Source: Thermoanaerobacterium thermosulfurigenes
GTDB taxonomy: Bacteria > Bacillota > Thermoanaerobacteria > Thermoanaerobacterales > Thermoanaerobacteraceae
Direction of reading: 5' to 3'
Length of the DNA stretch: 64,000 nt
NCBI RefSeq assembly: GCF_051201035.1
Contig: NZ_JBPODR010000012.1
Location: 6,795 to 70,794 of the forward strand
Shown here: positions 26,538-35,555 of the stretch, one piece after another
Layout: each line of letters starts with the position of its first letter
Numbering within the stretch: the first letter of the stretch is position 1
Program-made: the position numbers and the translations under genes
Notes under the pieces: generated by a model
Told to the model about the DNA's origin: nothing
What the model saw: only the letters and a program-made list of their open reading frames with translations
The model's database searches: none

Positions 26538-28079
26538 TTATCTTCCTATTATTAGGGACGTACCTGTCATTTCCTGTGGTTTTGGCAGTCCCAATATGTC
26601 AAGCACCGTTGGTGCTATATCTGCTAAAATACCATCATTTCTAAGTGTTACATCGCCTTCACCTATCACTATGAATGGTACCGGATTTGTCGTATGAGCC
26701 GTCTGTGGCTCTTTAGTCACTGGATCGATCATCTGCTCAGAATTTCCATGGTCAGCAGTTATAAGAATAGTACCACCCACTTCCTGACAAGCCGTCACTA
26801 TTCTGCCAACGCACTCATCAATTACTTCTATCGCTTTGACAGCAGCACTAAATACGCCTGTATGACCTACCATGTCAGGATTTGCAAAGTTAAGCAGTAT
26901 AAAACCATACTGTTTTGACTTTATTTTTTCAACCACAGTATCTGTAACTTCGTACGCACTCATTTCAGGCTTTAAATCGTACGTTGCTACTTTAGGAGAT
27001 GGTATCAGTATCCTGTCTTCTCCTTTATTTGGCTCCTCTACACCTCCATTGAAGAAGAATGTAACATGGGCGTATTTTTCTGTCTCCGCTATTCTAAGCT
27101 GTTTTATGCCTTTGTCGCTTAGGTACTCGCCAAGAGTATTCTTCAAGTTCTCAGGCTTATACGCAACGTGTATATTTTCAAATGTTATATCATACTGCGT
27201 CATGGAGACAAAGTAAACAGGAATATATCCTTTTTCTCTATCAAAAAAGTTAAACACTTCATCGATAAAAGCTCTTGTAATTTGTCTTGCCCTATCAGGC
27301 CTGAAATTAAAGAAGATTATCGAATCATTGGCATCCACAGTCGCAGTTGGCTTGCCACCATCTAAAATAACCGTCGGTTCTACAAACTCATCTGTCTGAT
27401 CTTTGCTATATGCAATATCTATCGCTTCTTCAGGCGAATTAGCAAAAACGCCTTTGCCTAATGCTATAGCATCGTAAGCTTTTTTAGTCCTTTCCCATCT
27501 CTTGTCACGATCCATTGCATAGTACCTTCCAGATATTGTAGCAATCTTACCAATGCCAAGTCTATTCGCTTCATCTTCAAAAGCCTTTATGTATTCTTTG
27601 GCACATGCAGGTGGAACATCTCTGCCATCTAAAAATGCGTGGACGTATACCTCATCTAATCCTTCATCTTTTGCCAGCTTCATAAGTGCAAAAAGATGTG
27701 TAATGTGACTGTGGACACCGCCATCAGACAGAAGTCCAAAAAGATGAAGCTTTGAACCATTCTTCTTTACATTTTGTATGGCATCAAGAAACTCTTGCTT
27801 TTTGAAAAAAGCACCTTCTTTAATCTCTTTGCTTATTCTTGTAAGCTCCTGATAAACTATTCTACCAGCACCTATATTAAGATGTCCAACTTCCGAATTT
27901 CCCATCTGTCCTTCAGGAAGCCCTACAGCTAAGCCACTTGGTATAAGCTTTGTATTTGGATAATTTTTAAAGTAATAATCTAAATTTGGTGTATTAGCTG
28001 AATAAATGGCATTTCCTTCTTTGCTGTCAGAGATCCCAAATCCATCTAAGACAACAAGCATTACAAAGTTTTTGGGCAT
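26538..28079 (-). CDS. gpmI: 2,3-bisphosphoglycerate-independent phosphoglycerate mutase
   Basis: 513 residues. LVVLDGFGISDS with a metal aspartate, MGNSEVGHLNIGAGR with the phosphoserine nucleophile, and NFANPDMVGHTG plus TADHGNSEQM as Mn ligands. Interconverts 3- and 2-phosphoglycerate. Located between tpiA and eno. Confidence 0.98.
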   Translation of the reverse strand: MPKNFVMLVVLDGFGISDSKEGNAIYSANTPNLDYYFKNYPNTKLIPSGLAVGLPEGQMGNSEVGHLNIGAGRIVYQELTRISKEIKEGAFFKKQEFLDAIQNVKKNGSKLHLFGLLSDGGVHSHITHLFALMKLAKDEGLDEVYVHAFLDGRDVPPACAKEYIKAFEDEANRLGIGKIATISGRYYAMDRDKRWERTKKAYDAIALGKGVFANSPEEAIDIAYSKDQTDEFVEPTVILDGGKPTATVDANDSIIFFNFRPDRARQITRAFIDEVFNFFDREKGYIPVYFVSMTQYDITFENIHVAYKPENLKNTLGEYLSDKGIKQLRIAETEKYAHVTFFFNGGVEEPNKGEDRILIPSPKVATYDLKPEMSAYEVTDTVVEKIKSKQYGFILLNFANPDMVGHTGVFSAAVKAIEVIDECVGRIVTACQEVGGTILITADHGNSEQMIDPVTKEPQTAHTTNPVPFIVIGEGDVTLRNDGILADIAPTVLDILGLPKPQEMTGTSLIIGR

Positions 28080-28091
28080 GCAATCCTCTCC

Positions 28092-28838
28092 TTAATAATT
28101 TACAATTTTAGCGAAATCCTGCGCTTTAAGGCTAGCTCCGCCCACTAATGCACCATCAATATCGCTTTCTGACATAAGCTCTTTAGCATTATCAGGTTTA
28201 ACACTGCCACCATATTGTATTCTTACCTCATTAGCGATGTCTATACCGTATATGTCTGCAATAGTCTCTCTTATGACCTTTATTACGTCATTTGCATCTT
28301 TCGACGTAGCTGTTTTACCTGTACCAATAGCCCAAATAGGCTCATAAGCTATGACGACATTTAAGACATCTTCACTTCTAATGCCATCCAATGCTTTTTT
28401 TGTCTGTTCTCTTACTACATTGAAAGCTTCTCCTGCTTCTCTTTGAGATAATGATTCGCCTACACATACAATAGGCTTAAGACCATGACCTAATGCAGAT
28501 TTAACTTTTTTATTCACAGTCTCATCTGTCTCAGCGAAATACTGTCTTCTCTCGGAATGGCCGATTACGACGTACTCTACACCTATCTCTTTGAGCATAG
28601 TCGGTGAAACTTCTCCTGTAAATGCGCCTTTTTCTTCCCAGTGCATATTCTGTGCACCTAACTTTATGTTAGAGCCATCTATGGCCTTCTTTACGTCTAT
28701 AAGATCCACAAACGGCGGTATTACTACAACTTCTGCTTCTGCACCAGACACTAAAGGCTTAAGCTCATTTACAAGGTTTATAGCTTCAGATGGCGTCATG
28801 TACATCTTCCAATTACCTGCGATAATAGGTCTTCTCAA
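28092..28838 (-). CDS. tpiA: Triosephosphate isomerase
   Basis: 248 residues. GNWKM near the start supplies the catalytic lysine, VIGHSERRQYF the histidine, and VIAYEPIWAIGTGKTA the glutamate and the mobile loop. The start is TTG at 28836-28838, eight bases after GAGGTG; no ATG fits the conserved N-terminus RRPIIAGNWKM. Spaced 13 bases from pgk. Confidence 0.97.
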   Translation of the reverse strand: MRRPIIAGNWKMYMTPSEAINLVNELKPLVSGAEAEVVVIPPFVDLIDVKKAIDGSNIKLGAQNMHWEEKGAFTGEVSPTMLKEIGVEYVVIGHSERRQYFAETDETVNKKVKSALGHGLKPIVCVGESLSQREAGEAFNVVREQTKKALDGIRSEDVLNVVIAYEPIWAIGTGKTATSKDANDVIKVIRETIADIYGIDIANEVRIQYGGSVKPDNAKELMSESDIDGALVGGASLKAQDFAKIVNY

Positions 28839-28851
28839 TCAAAACACCTCT

Positions 28852-30033
28852 TTATTTGTCGTTTAATGCAGCTATTCCAGGCAATACCTTGCCTTCTAAG
28901 AATTCTAATGACGCACCGCCACCTGTCGATATATGTGACACCTTGTCTGCATAGCCTAACTGTTCAACTGCCGCAGCAGAATCTCCGCCACCGATTATAG
29001 TAGTGCCACTGCATTCACTCATAGCTTTTGCGATTGCCTCTGTTCCCTTTGCAAATTCTCTGATTTCAAATACACCCATAGGGCCATTCCAAACTACTGT
29101 CTTTGCACCTTTTATGACTTTTGAAAATTCTTCAATTGTCTTCGGTCCAATGTCTACACCGATTTTGTCATTAGGCATCTTGTCTATGTCAACCACTTCG
29201 TATGGAACGCCTGATTTTAATTCTGCACTGACTACTGTATCTACCGGTAAAAGCAATTTGACTCCTTTTTGCTTAGCCTTTTCGATTAAGTCTTTGGCAA
29301 GCTCTAATTTATCTTCCTCCAAAAGGGATTTACCTATTTCGTGGCCTTCAGCCTTTATAAATGTGTATGCCATACCGCCGCCAATAAGCAAACTATCAAC
29401 TTTGTCTAAAAGGTTCGTGATGACGCCGATTTTATCTGAAACTTTTGCACCGCCAAGTATTGCTACAAAAGGTCTTTCTGGATTTTCCAAAGCACCGCCC
29501 ATGAAATTTAACTCTTTCTCAATTAAAAATCCAGATACTGCTGGCAGGTAACTTGCAACTCCCGTTGTAGATGCATGCGCTCTATGAGCTGTACCGAATG
29601 CATCGTTGACGAATACGTCAGCCAATGATGCCAACTCTTTTGAAAAATCCGGATCATTTTTCTCTTCTTCAGCGTGGAATCTGACATTTTCTAAAAGCAG
29701 CACTTCACCGTCTTTCAATGCGTTAGCTCTTGCCTTAGCATCTTCACCTATTACATCATCAGCTACAATGACTTGTTTTCCGAGTAACTCTGAAAGCCTT
29801 TTTGCAACAGGCTTCATAGAATACTCCATGTTGAACTTGCCCTTCGGCCTTCCTAAGTGTGATACTAATATCACCTTTGCATTATTGTCTAAAAGATATT
29901 GGATAGTAGGCAATGCCGCTTTTATTCTCGTATCATCAGTTATATTTTTTTCACTGTCCATAGGCACATTAAAGTCTACCCTTACAAGGACTCTCTTGCC
30001 CTTTACATCGATATCCCTTACAGTTTTTTTCAT
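28852..30033 (-). CDS. pgk: Phosphoglycerate kinase
   Basis: 393 residues. RVDFNVPMD, SHLGRPKGK, LLLENVRFHAEEE and the C-terminal GGGDSAAAVEQLG and STGGGASLEFLEG nucleotide loops are complete. Generates ATP from 1,3-bisphosphoglycerate. Third gene of the cggR operon; no fusion to tpiA. Confidence 0.98.
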   Translation of the reverse strand: MKKTVRDIDVKGKRVLVRVDFNVPMDSEKNITDDTRIKAALPTIQYLLDNNAKVILVSHLGRPKGKFNMEYSMKPVAKRLSELLGKQVIVADDVIGEDAKARANALKDGEVLLLENVRFHAEEEKNDPDFSKELASLADVFVNDAFGTAHRAHASTTGVASYLPAVSGFLIEKELNFMGGALENPERPFVAILGGAKVSDKIGVITNLLDKVDSLLIGGGMAYTFIKAEGHEIGKSLLEEDKLELAKDLIEKAKQKGVKLLLPVDTVVSAELKSGVPYEVVDIDKMPNDKIGVDIGPKTIEEFSKVIKGAKTVVWNGPMGVFEIREFAKGTEAIAKAMSECSGTTIIGGGDSAAAVEQLGYADKVSHISTGGGASLEFLEGKVLPGIAALNDK

Positions 30034-30089
30034 AATATACCTCCTATCTATATATTTTAGGACAAGGTTATAAGCCTTGTCCTATGATA

Positions 30090-31097
30090 TTACAGTCTAT
30101 CTGCTACATACTTAGCAAGGTCAACAACCCTGTTTGAATAACCCCATTCGTTGTCATACCATGAAACAACCTTTACCATATTGCCTTCCATAACCATTGT
30201 TGACAAGCCATCAACAATCGATGATCTTGAATCACCTTTGAAGTCCATTGATACTAATGGTTCATCTGTATATCCGAGAATGCCTTTAAGTTCGTTTTCT
30301 GCTGCTTCTTTCAATGCTGCATTTACTTCTTCTACAGTTACGCTCTTTTCAAGCTCTGCAACAAGGTCAACAACAGATACGTCTGGTGTTGGAACTCTCA
30401 TTGCAAAACCGTTTAATTTCCCTTTTAATTCAGGCAATACAAGTGCAACTGCTTTTGCAGCACCAGTTGTTGTCGGAATAATTGACATTGCTGCTGATCT
30501 TGCTCTTCTTAAATCCTTATGAGGAAGATCCAGTATCCTCTGATCGTTTGTGTATGAGTGAACAGTTGTCATTAAACCTCTCTTAATTCCAAATTTATTA
30601 TGTAAAACTTTTGCAAATGGTGCTAAGCAGTTTGTTGTGCATGAAGCATTTGAAATAACGTGATGTACATTTGGATCATATTTGTCCTCGTTAACACCCA
30701 TAACGATTGTTATATCTTCATTTTTAGCAGGTGCAGAAATTATTACTTTCTTTGCTCCAGCTTCAATGTGTTTTACTGCATCTTCCTTGTTTGTAAACCT
30801 ACCTGTTGATTCGATAACTATGTCAACACCTAATTCCTTCCAAGGTAATTTTGCAGGATCTGTTTCTTTTAATATCTTTATTTCCTTGCCATTTACAACA
30901 AGTGAATCCTCTTTTGCAACGACTTCGCCTTCGAATTGACCGAATGTTGAATCGTACTTTAATAGATGTGCTAATGTTTTTGCATCAGTAAGATCGTTGA
31001 ATGCAACAATATCAAGATCTACATTTTTCTTTAATGCTGCTCTAAAAAAGTTTCTGCCTATTCTACCAAAGCCATTAATACCTACTTTTACTGTCAT
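30090..31097 (-). CDS. gap: Glyceraldehyde-3-phosphate dehydrogenase
   Basis: 335 residues. NAD fold VGINGFGRIGRNFFRAA, catalytic SNASCTTNCLAPFAK and HSYTNDQRILD, SAAMSIIPTTTGAAKA. Glycolytic (GapA) type judging by position right after cggR. A short hairpin (31133-31146, ACACC-TTTC-GGTGT) lies between cggR and gap and may stabilise or mark processing of the gap message, as known in Bacillus. Confidence 0.98.
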   Translation of the reverse strand: MTVKVGINGFGRIGRNFFRAALKKNVDLDIVAFNDLTDAKTLAHLLKYDSTFGQFEGEVVAKEDSLVVNGKEIKILKETDPAKLPWKELGVDIVIESTGRFTNKEDAVKHIEAGAKKVIISAPAKNEDITIVMGVNEDKYDPNVHHVISNASCTTNCLAPFAKVLHNKFGIKRGLMTTVHSYTNDQRILDLPHKDLRRARSAAMSIIPTTTGAAKAVALVLPELKGKLNGFAMRVPTPDVSVVDLVAELEKSVTVEEVNAALKEAAENELKGILGYTDEPLVSMDFKGDSRSSIVDGLSTMVMEGNMVKVVSWYDNEWGYSNRVVDLAKYVADRL

Positions 31098-31149
31098 AAT
31101 ATTTCCTCCTTTAATTTTTATTTTTTTATATTAAACACCTTTCGGTGTA

Positions 31150-32172
31150 TTAACAACTTTTTAATATTTCAAATGCAGCACCTTCATCAGTTATGAGGAC
31201 ATCCACCATTCCACTTATGCAAGTTGATATAATCGCATCAGCTTTGCTTTTGCCACCTGAAACAGCTATCAAATTTTTGACTTTTTTTAAATCATCCTTT
31301 GTGAGAAATATGCTTGGCGTCTCATAAACTGTTTCACCGTTTATGTTTAAGTAAAAGCCCAATGCTTCTGACGTGGCACCAACACTCCTAAGATACTCTT
31401 TAGTCGATGAAGGTAAATTTCGCCTGTCAGCCATCACATCTGCACGTCCTATGCCAAAAAGCACTATATCAGCTTCTTTCAATATGTCAATAACGCTTTT
31501 TATGTCTGGCTCATTCATAAGGGTCTCTATAGCTTCTTTACCTACGTTGTCAGGAATATGAAGCATTTTGTAGGAACCACCTAACTTTTTTGCAAGGACT
31601 GATGCAATTGTATTTGCTTGTTTTTCCACTTCGCGACCTAAGCCACCTCTTGCAGGTACAACCATTATATTTGATTTGGTGTAGCACTGAGGCATTTCAT
31701 TTGCAACTTCCATCACACTTGAACCGCCAGTCAATGCAATGATGCTGTCATTCTTTATTATGCTTTTAAGGTAAGCTGCAGCAGATTTGCCCATGTCTTT
31801 TTTTATAAGCCTATCATTATCGACATCACCCGGTATCACGATGACTTTTTTTAGTTTCAGGCGATCTTTTAAAGTTTTTTCCAAGTTGTTTAAGCCTTTT
31901 AACTCATGGATAAACTCCTTAAGCTCCTCCAAAAGTTTCTCGCCGTCTTTAGTCACAGTCATTCCTAAAGGATTTATATCGATAAGGCCTTGTCGCTTCA
32001 AAAAAGATACCTCTGTCCTTATTATCCTCTCGCCAATATTAAGCTGATATGACAAAGCTCGCCTTCCTATTGGCTGGCTGAAATATATATTACGCATTAT
32101 AGTATACCTTTTTTGCAGCAGTTCTATTAGCTCAGGCACAATTTTCTGTTGTAATGATATTATGTCATTCAT
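31150..32172 (-). CDS. cggR: Central glycolytic genes regulator (SorC family)
   Basis: 340 residues: N-terminal helix-turn-helix (GRRALSYQLNIGERIIRTEVSFLKRQGLI, about 35-65) and a sugar-binding C-terminal domain (ALTGGSSVMEVANEM, VVPARGGLGREVEKQANTIA). In Bacillus CggR represses the gap operon and is released by fructose-1,6-bisphosphate. Position as first gene of the operon supports the same job. A candidate operator lies just upstream. Confidence 0.95.
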   Translation of the reverse strand: MNDIISLQQKIVPELIELLQKRYTIMRNIYFSQPIGRRALSYQLNIGERIIRTEVSFLKRQGLIDINPLGMTVTKDGEKLLEELKEFIHELKGLNNLEKTLKDRLKLKKVIVIPGDVDNDRLIKKDMGKSAAAYLKSIIKNDSIIALTGGSSVMEVANEMPQCYTKSNIMVVPARGGLGREVEKQANTIASVLAKKLGGSYKMLHIPDNVGKEAIETLMNEPDIKSVIDILKEADIVLFGIGRADVMADRRNLPSSTKEYLRSVGATSEALGFYLNINGETVYETPSIFLTKDDLKKVKNLIAVSGGKSKADAIISTCISGMVDVLITDEGAAFEILKSC

Positions 32173-32190
32173 GTATCAAAACCTTCTTCA

Positions 32191-32226
32191 GGACTTTTAT
32201 AGACCCGTTGTATTTTAACTGTCCCA
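32191..32226 (-). promoter_or_regulatory. Candidate CggR operator upstream of cggR
   Basis: On the minus strand GGGAC ... CGGGTC ... GTCC partial repeats occur within 55 bases upstream of the cggR start. They resemble half of the known CGGGAC/TGTC direct repeats of Bacillus but are not a full match. A TTGATG-N15-TAAAAT promoter-like pair overlaps it. Confidence 0.4.
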
Positions 32227-32301
32227 CCAAAACATCAAATAAATATTTTTACCTTCAATACTATTTTATATTAAGACTTCTAATTTTTCAATAGACAATA
32301 T

Positions 32302-32343
32302 GATAAAAGAGAGCATTTTCTAAAATTATTGCTCTCTTTTATC
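32302..32343 (-). terminator. Terminator of rpoN
   Basis: Perfect 14-base stem GATAAAAGAGAGCA/TGCTCTCTTTTATC starting at the rpoN stop codon; loop A/T-rich. Confidence 0.8.
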
Positions 32344-33691
32344 AATATCTTTTTCTCTTGTTGGACGATGGGATATTCATCTCTTCTCGGTATTTAGCGA
32401 CAGTCCTTCTCGATATCGTTATGCCTTTTTGAGACAAAATCTCAGCGATTTTTTGATCGCTTAAAGTATCTTGAGGGTCTTCTTCGTTTATCAATTGCTT
32501 TATCATCTCTTTTATCATTTCCTGCGAAAACATCTCACCATCGCCATTGCCGATGCCGCTTTGGAAGAAGTATCTGATTTCAAAAACACCTAAAGGTGTA
32601 TCAACGTACTTTCCGTTTACTGCCCTGCTTACCGTCGATTCATGAACTCCTACTGCATCTGCAATCTTCTTTAAGTTCATAGGTTTAATGTATTTCTGCT
32701 CTCTGTCAAAAAATGACCTTTGCTCTTTCACTATCGCGCTTAACACTTTGTACAAAGTATCCCTTCTCGACTCAATGCTTTTTATAAGCCACATAGCTGA
32801 CTGAATTTTATTTGAAAGGTATTTTCTTGTATTGTCATCATCAGTAGCAGTCAAAATACTTTCATACGACTTATTTATCCTCAAGCCAGGATACAAAGAC
32901 TCATTTATAAGCACAACATAATCGCCGTCTATCTTCTTTATATAAGCATCTGGAATGACGTATTTTATATCATTGTAGCTTGAAAAACTACTTCCAGGCC
33001 TCGGATTTAGCTTTTTTATCTCGTCTACAGCATTCTGCACTTCTCTAATGTCCACATTCAACTTCTTTGCTATAAACGAAAGCTTGTTGTCCGCAATTTC
33101 GTTTAAATAATTTTCCACAATTTCTTTTACTACGCCATTATACATGTTTTTGCTTTTTAACTGAAGCATGAGGCATTCCGTTAAATTTCTCGCTGCGATC
33201 CCAGGCGGGTCAAATGATTGCACTACATTTAAAGCCGTCATAATATCTTCTTCACTGTAATTGTAATCTTCACTGAGTTTTTCGATATCATCGTTTAGAT
33301 AACCATTGCTGTCAAGATCGTAAATTATAACTTTGCATATCTCTTTTATTTTCTTTGTAAGAGGTGTTATATGAAGTTGAAACAGCAAATGATCTGTGAG
33401 GGACGTATCAGTCGAGACCATGTTTTCAAAGCTTAAGTCGTCTCTTTCTTCATCATCGCTGCTATAATTGTATTTTTCAAGGTCGCTATTTTTATTTAAT
33501 TCATGGTAAATCTCAATGATGTCTTCCTTATCTTCGTACGCCTCCAGCATAGGGTTGGTTTCCAATTCACTTGTGATAAGCTCATTTAGCTCGTACGAAT
33601 TTAGCTGTAATATCTCAATGGCTTGTTTAAGCTGAGGCGTCATCAATAATTTCTGTACTTGTTTTAAATTAAGTCCCATATCCAGCTTCAT
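32342..33691 (-). CDS. rpoN: RNA polymerase sigma-54 factor
   Basis: 449 residues. Glutamine-rich N-terminal activator-contact region (MTPQLKQAIEILQLNSYEL), core-binding domain (PPGIAARNLTECLMLQL), HTH (ADAVGVHESTVSRAVNGKYV) and the C-terminal RpoN box region ISRRTVAKYREEM. All parts needed for -24/-12 recognition are present. It can serve the three sigma-54 promoters and two LevR-type activators found in this window. Confidence 0.97.
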   Translation of the reverse strand: MKLDMGLNLKQVQKLLMTPQLKQAIEILQLNSYELNELITSELETNPMLEAYEDKEDIIEIYHELNKNSDLEKYNYSSDDEERDDLSFENMVSTDTSLTDHLLFQLHITPLTKKIKEICKVIIYDLDSNGYLNDDIEKLSEDYNYSEEDIMTALNVVQSFDPPGIAARNLTECLMLQLKSKNMYNGVVKEIVENYLNEIADNKLSFIAKKLNVDIREVQNAVDEIKKLNPRPGSSFSSYNDIKYVIPDAYIKKIDGDYVVLINESLYPGLRINKSYESILTATDDDNTRKYLSNKIQSAMWLIKSIESRRDTLYKVLSAIVKEQRSFFDREQKYIKPMNLKKIADAVGVHESTVSRAVNGKYVDTPLGVFEIRYFFQSGIGNGDGEMFSQEMIKEMIKQLINEEDPQDTLSDQKIAEILSQKGITISRRTVAKYREEMNIPSSNKRKRY

Positions 33692-33787
33692 ATTCTACAC
33701 CCTCATATACATCAATATTTTCATTTCAATTATAACATACTTGTAACCGTTTATAAAATGGATATTTTTAGTTTGGAGACAAGTGAC

Positions 33788-34060
33788 CTACATTATCTCA
33801 AAAGTGTGATACATTCCTTGGTAGTCATCCCATTTTTGAGCTATACTTTCTACCCTTGCCCATCTTAGTCCATTTTTTATGTAATCGATAAGCATATTTA
33901 TATCCTCTTCATTGCCTTCTGCCACAATTTCAACACTTCCATCGTACAGATTCTTTGCATATCCAGTTATATTAAGCCGCAAAGCTATGTTGTAAACAGA
34001 ATACCTAAGCCCAACACCTTGCACATGGCCTGTCAAATTAAGATGGACCGTTTTTTTCAC
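33788..34060 (-). CDS. acyP: Acylphosphatase
   Basis: 90 residues. GHVQGVGLRYSVYNIAL carries the phosphate loop and catalytic arginine; ITGYAKNLYDGSVEIVAEG carries the catalytic asparagine. Start is GTG at 34058-34060, seven bases after AAGGAGG; the frame upstream covers that site. Confidence 0.93.
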   Translation of the reverse strand: MKKTVHLNLTGHVQGVGLRYSVYNIALRLNITGYAKNLYDGSVEIVAEGNEEDINMLIDYIKNGLRWARVESIAQKWDDYQGMYHTFEIM

Positions 34061-34090
34061 AAGAACCCCTCCTTTCAAAAGCAAATCTAC

Positions 34091-34915
34091 TTACAAGATA
34101 AATTTATTTATGACGTAAGCGACGCCGTTTTCCATGTTTGATTTTGTGATAAAGTCTGCTGTTTTTTTAAGTTTATCTATGGCATTTTCCACTGCCACAC
34201 CAAGACCTGCATACTCAACCATCTCTACATCATTTTCGCTATCACCTATTGCCACCATTTCTGATCTATCTATTCCCAGATATTCTCCCAATATCTTGAG
34301 GCCGTTTCCTTTATTTACACCTTTATTTAATATTTCTATATTATTGTGAAATGAGCTTGTGGTCTCTAATCTATCGCCTTTTTCGTTATCTATCGTTTTT
34401 CTCACTGCTTTTATTTTCTCTGAATCTTCGTCAAACATTACAAATTTCACAATGCTGTCTTTCAACTTGCTTTCAAATTCTGTATGAGAAGGTATATTCT
34501 CCACTTCTACTCGTAATGTTTCGGCGTACAATCTGTTCCACTCGCCGTACTTTTGAAATTTGCTGGTAATCTCCGGTGAATAAACAATTTTATCGCTGTA
34601 AAAATGATAATAAAGGTCGTTTTCCTTCGCCAAATCTATCAAATACGACAATATGTCTATATCAAGCACACTTTTATAAATTTCTTCATCATTGTCATCT
34701 ATCACCATGGCTCCATTGCTGGCAATGATGTATGGTTTGAATCCTAAAAATTCCGAGTATGCGTAAGCAGAAGCATAAATCCTGCCTGTTGATATGACAA
34801 CATAAATACCTGCATCATGAGCTTTTTTTAAAGCTTCTAAGTTTTCTCTCGAGATTTGCTTGTCATGCGTCAAAAGTGTATCGTCCATATCTATTGCAAT
34901 TAATTTATATGTCAT
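34091..34915 (-). CDS. HAD-superfamily Cof-type sugar phosphatase
   Basis: 274 residues starting at the ATG at 34913-34915 (GGGGGA site). IAIDMDDTLL is HAD motif I, STGR motif II, KGNGLKILGEYLG holds the motif III lysine and AIGDSENDVEMVEYAG motif IV. The C2-type cap between about 85 and 185 places it in the Cof group (YwpJ/YidA-like). Substrate not predictable. Gap of 30 bases to acyP suggests cotranscription. Confidence 0.92.
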   Translation of the reverse strand: MTYKLIAIDMDDTLLTHDKQISRENLEALKKAHDAGIYVVISTGRIYASAYAYSEFLGFKPYIIASNGAMVIDDNDEEIYKSVLDIDILSYLIDLAKENDLYYHFYSDKIVYSPEITSKFQKYGEWNRLYAETLRVEVENIPSHTEFESKLKDSIVKFVMFDEDSEKIKAVRKTIDNEKGDRLETTSSFHNNIEILNKGVNKGNGLKILGEYLGIDRSEMVAIGDSENDVEMVEYAGLGVAVENAIDKLKKTADFITKSNMENGVAYVINKFIL

Positions 34916-35017
34916 CGTAGTCCCCCATTCATCAGAATATTTTTTCAATATTACTATACCATTACTGACAATCAACTTCAAGTTTTCACGATTTTCACTA
35001 TGCATTTCAAAAAATGA

Positions 35018-35046
35018 TTGACAGCATAAAATTGCAATAGTATAAT
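35018..35046 (+). promoter_or_regulatory. Sigma-A promoter of perR-like gene
   Basis: TTGACA (35018-35023), 17-base spacer, TATAAT (35041-35046): both hexamers match consensus exactly. A TGTAA-N9-TTACA dyad follows at about 35046-35064 and could be an autoregulatory operator. Confidence 0.9.
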
Positions 35047-35108
35047 GTAACTATAAATATTACAAGAGAAATTTTATTAATTAATATTTCATAGAAAGAA
35101 GGGATATT

Positions 35109-35531
35109 ATGGACGATATCTCGTCAATCCTGAAAGAAAAGGGATTAAAAGTAACACCACAGAGACTTGCTATCATCAACATGCTTAAAAATACCAAAGA
35201 ACATCCAAGTGCTGAAACCATATACAAGACGTTGTCGTCCGATTTCCCAACAATGAGTTTGGCTACTGTCTACAAGACGCTTGAAATGTTAAAAAGTATA
35301 GGACTTGTGCAAGAACTTAATGTTGGTGAAGGTAGTTTCAGATATGACGCAAATGTCAATTCACACCCACATTTGATATGTTACGGATGCAATAGGGTAG
35401 ATGACCTTGACGACTCAGCATTAGATGATCTCCTTGGTGAAGTAAGCAAACACACAGATTACCTTTTGATGGATCAAAAATTGTATTTTTATGGCTACTG
35501 CCCTGATTGCAAAAAAAAGATAACAAATTAA
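35109..35531 (+). CDS. perR: Fur-family regulator, PerR-like
   Basis: 140 residues. Winged helix (KVTPQRLAIINML...MSLATVYKTLEML), metal site HPHLICYGCNRVDDLD and structural-zinc cysteines C-x2-C in CYGC and CPDC. The pattern and length resemble peroxide-sensing PerR more than Fur or Zur, but metal-site residues alone do not prove it. It has a perfect promoter and a bidirectional terminator. Rubrerythrin in this window is a typical PerR target in clostridia. Confidence 0.88.
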   Translation: MDDISSILKEKGLKVTPQRLAIINMLKNTKEHPSAETIYKTLSSDFPTMSLATVYKTLEMLKSIGLVQELNVGEGSFRYDANVNSHPHLICYGCNRVDDLDDSALDDLLGEVSKHTDYLLMDQKLYFYGYCPDCKKKITN

Positions 35532-35555
35532 AAAACGAGCATCGCTCGTTTTTTA
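35530..35555 (+). terminator. Bidirectional terminator between perR and vanW-like gene
   Basis: AAAAACGAGC-ATC-GCTCGTTTTTT with A and T runs on both sides. Confidence 0.92.
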
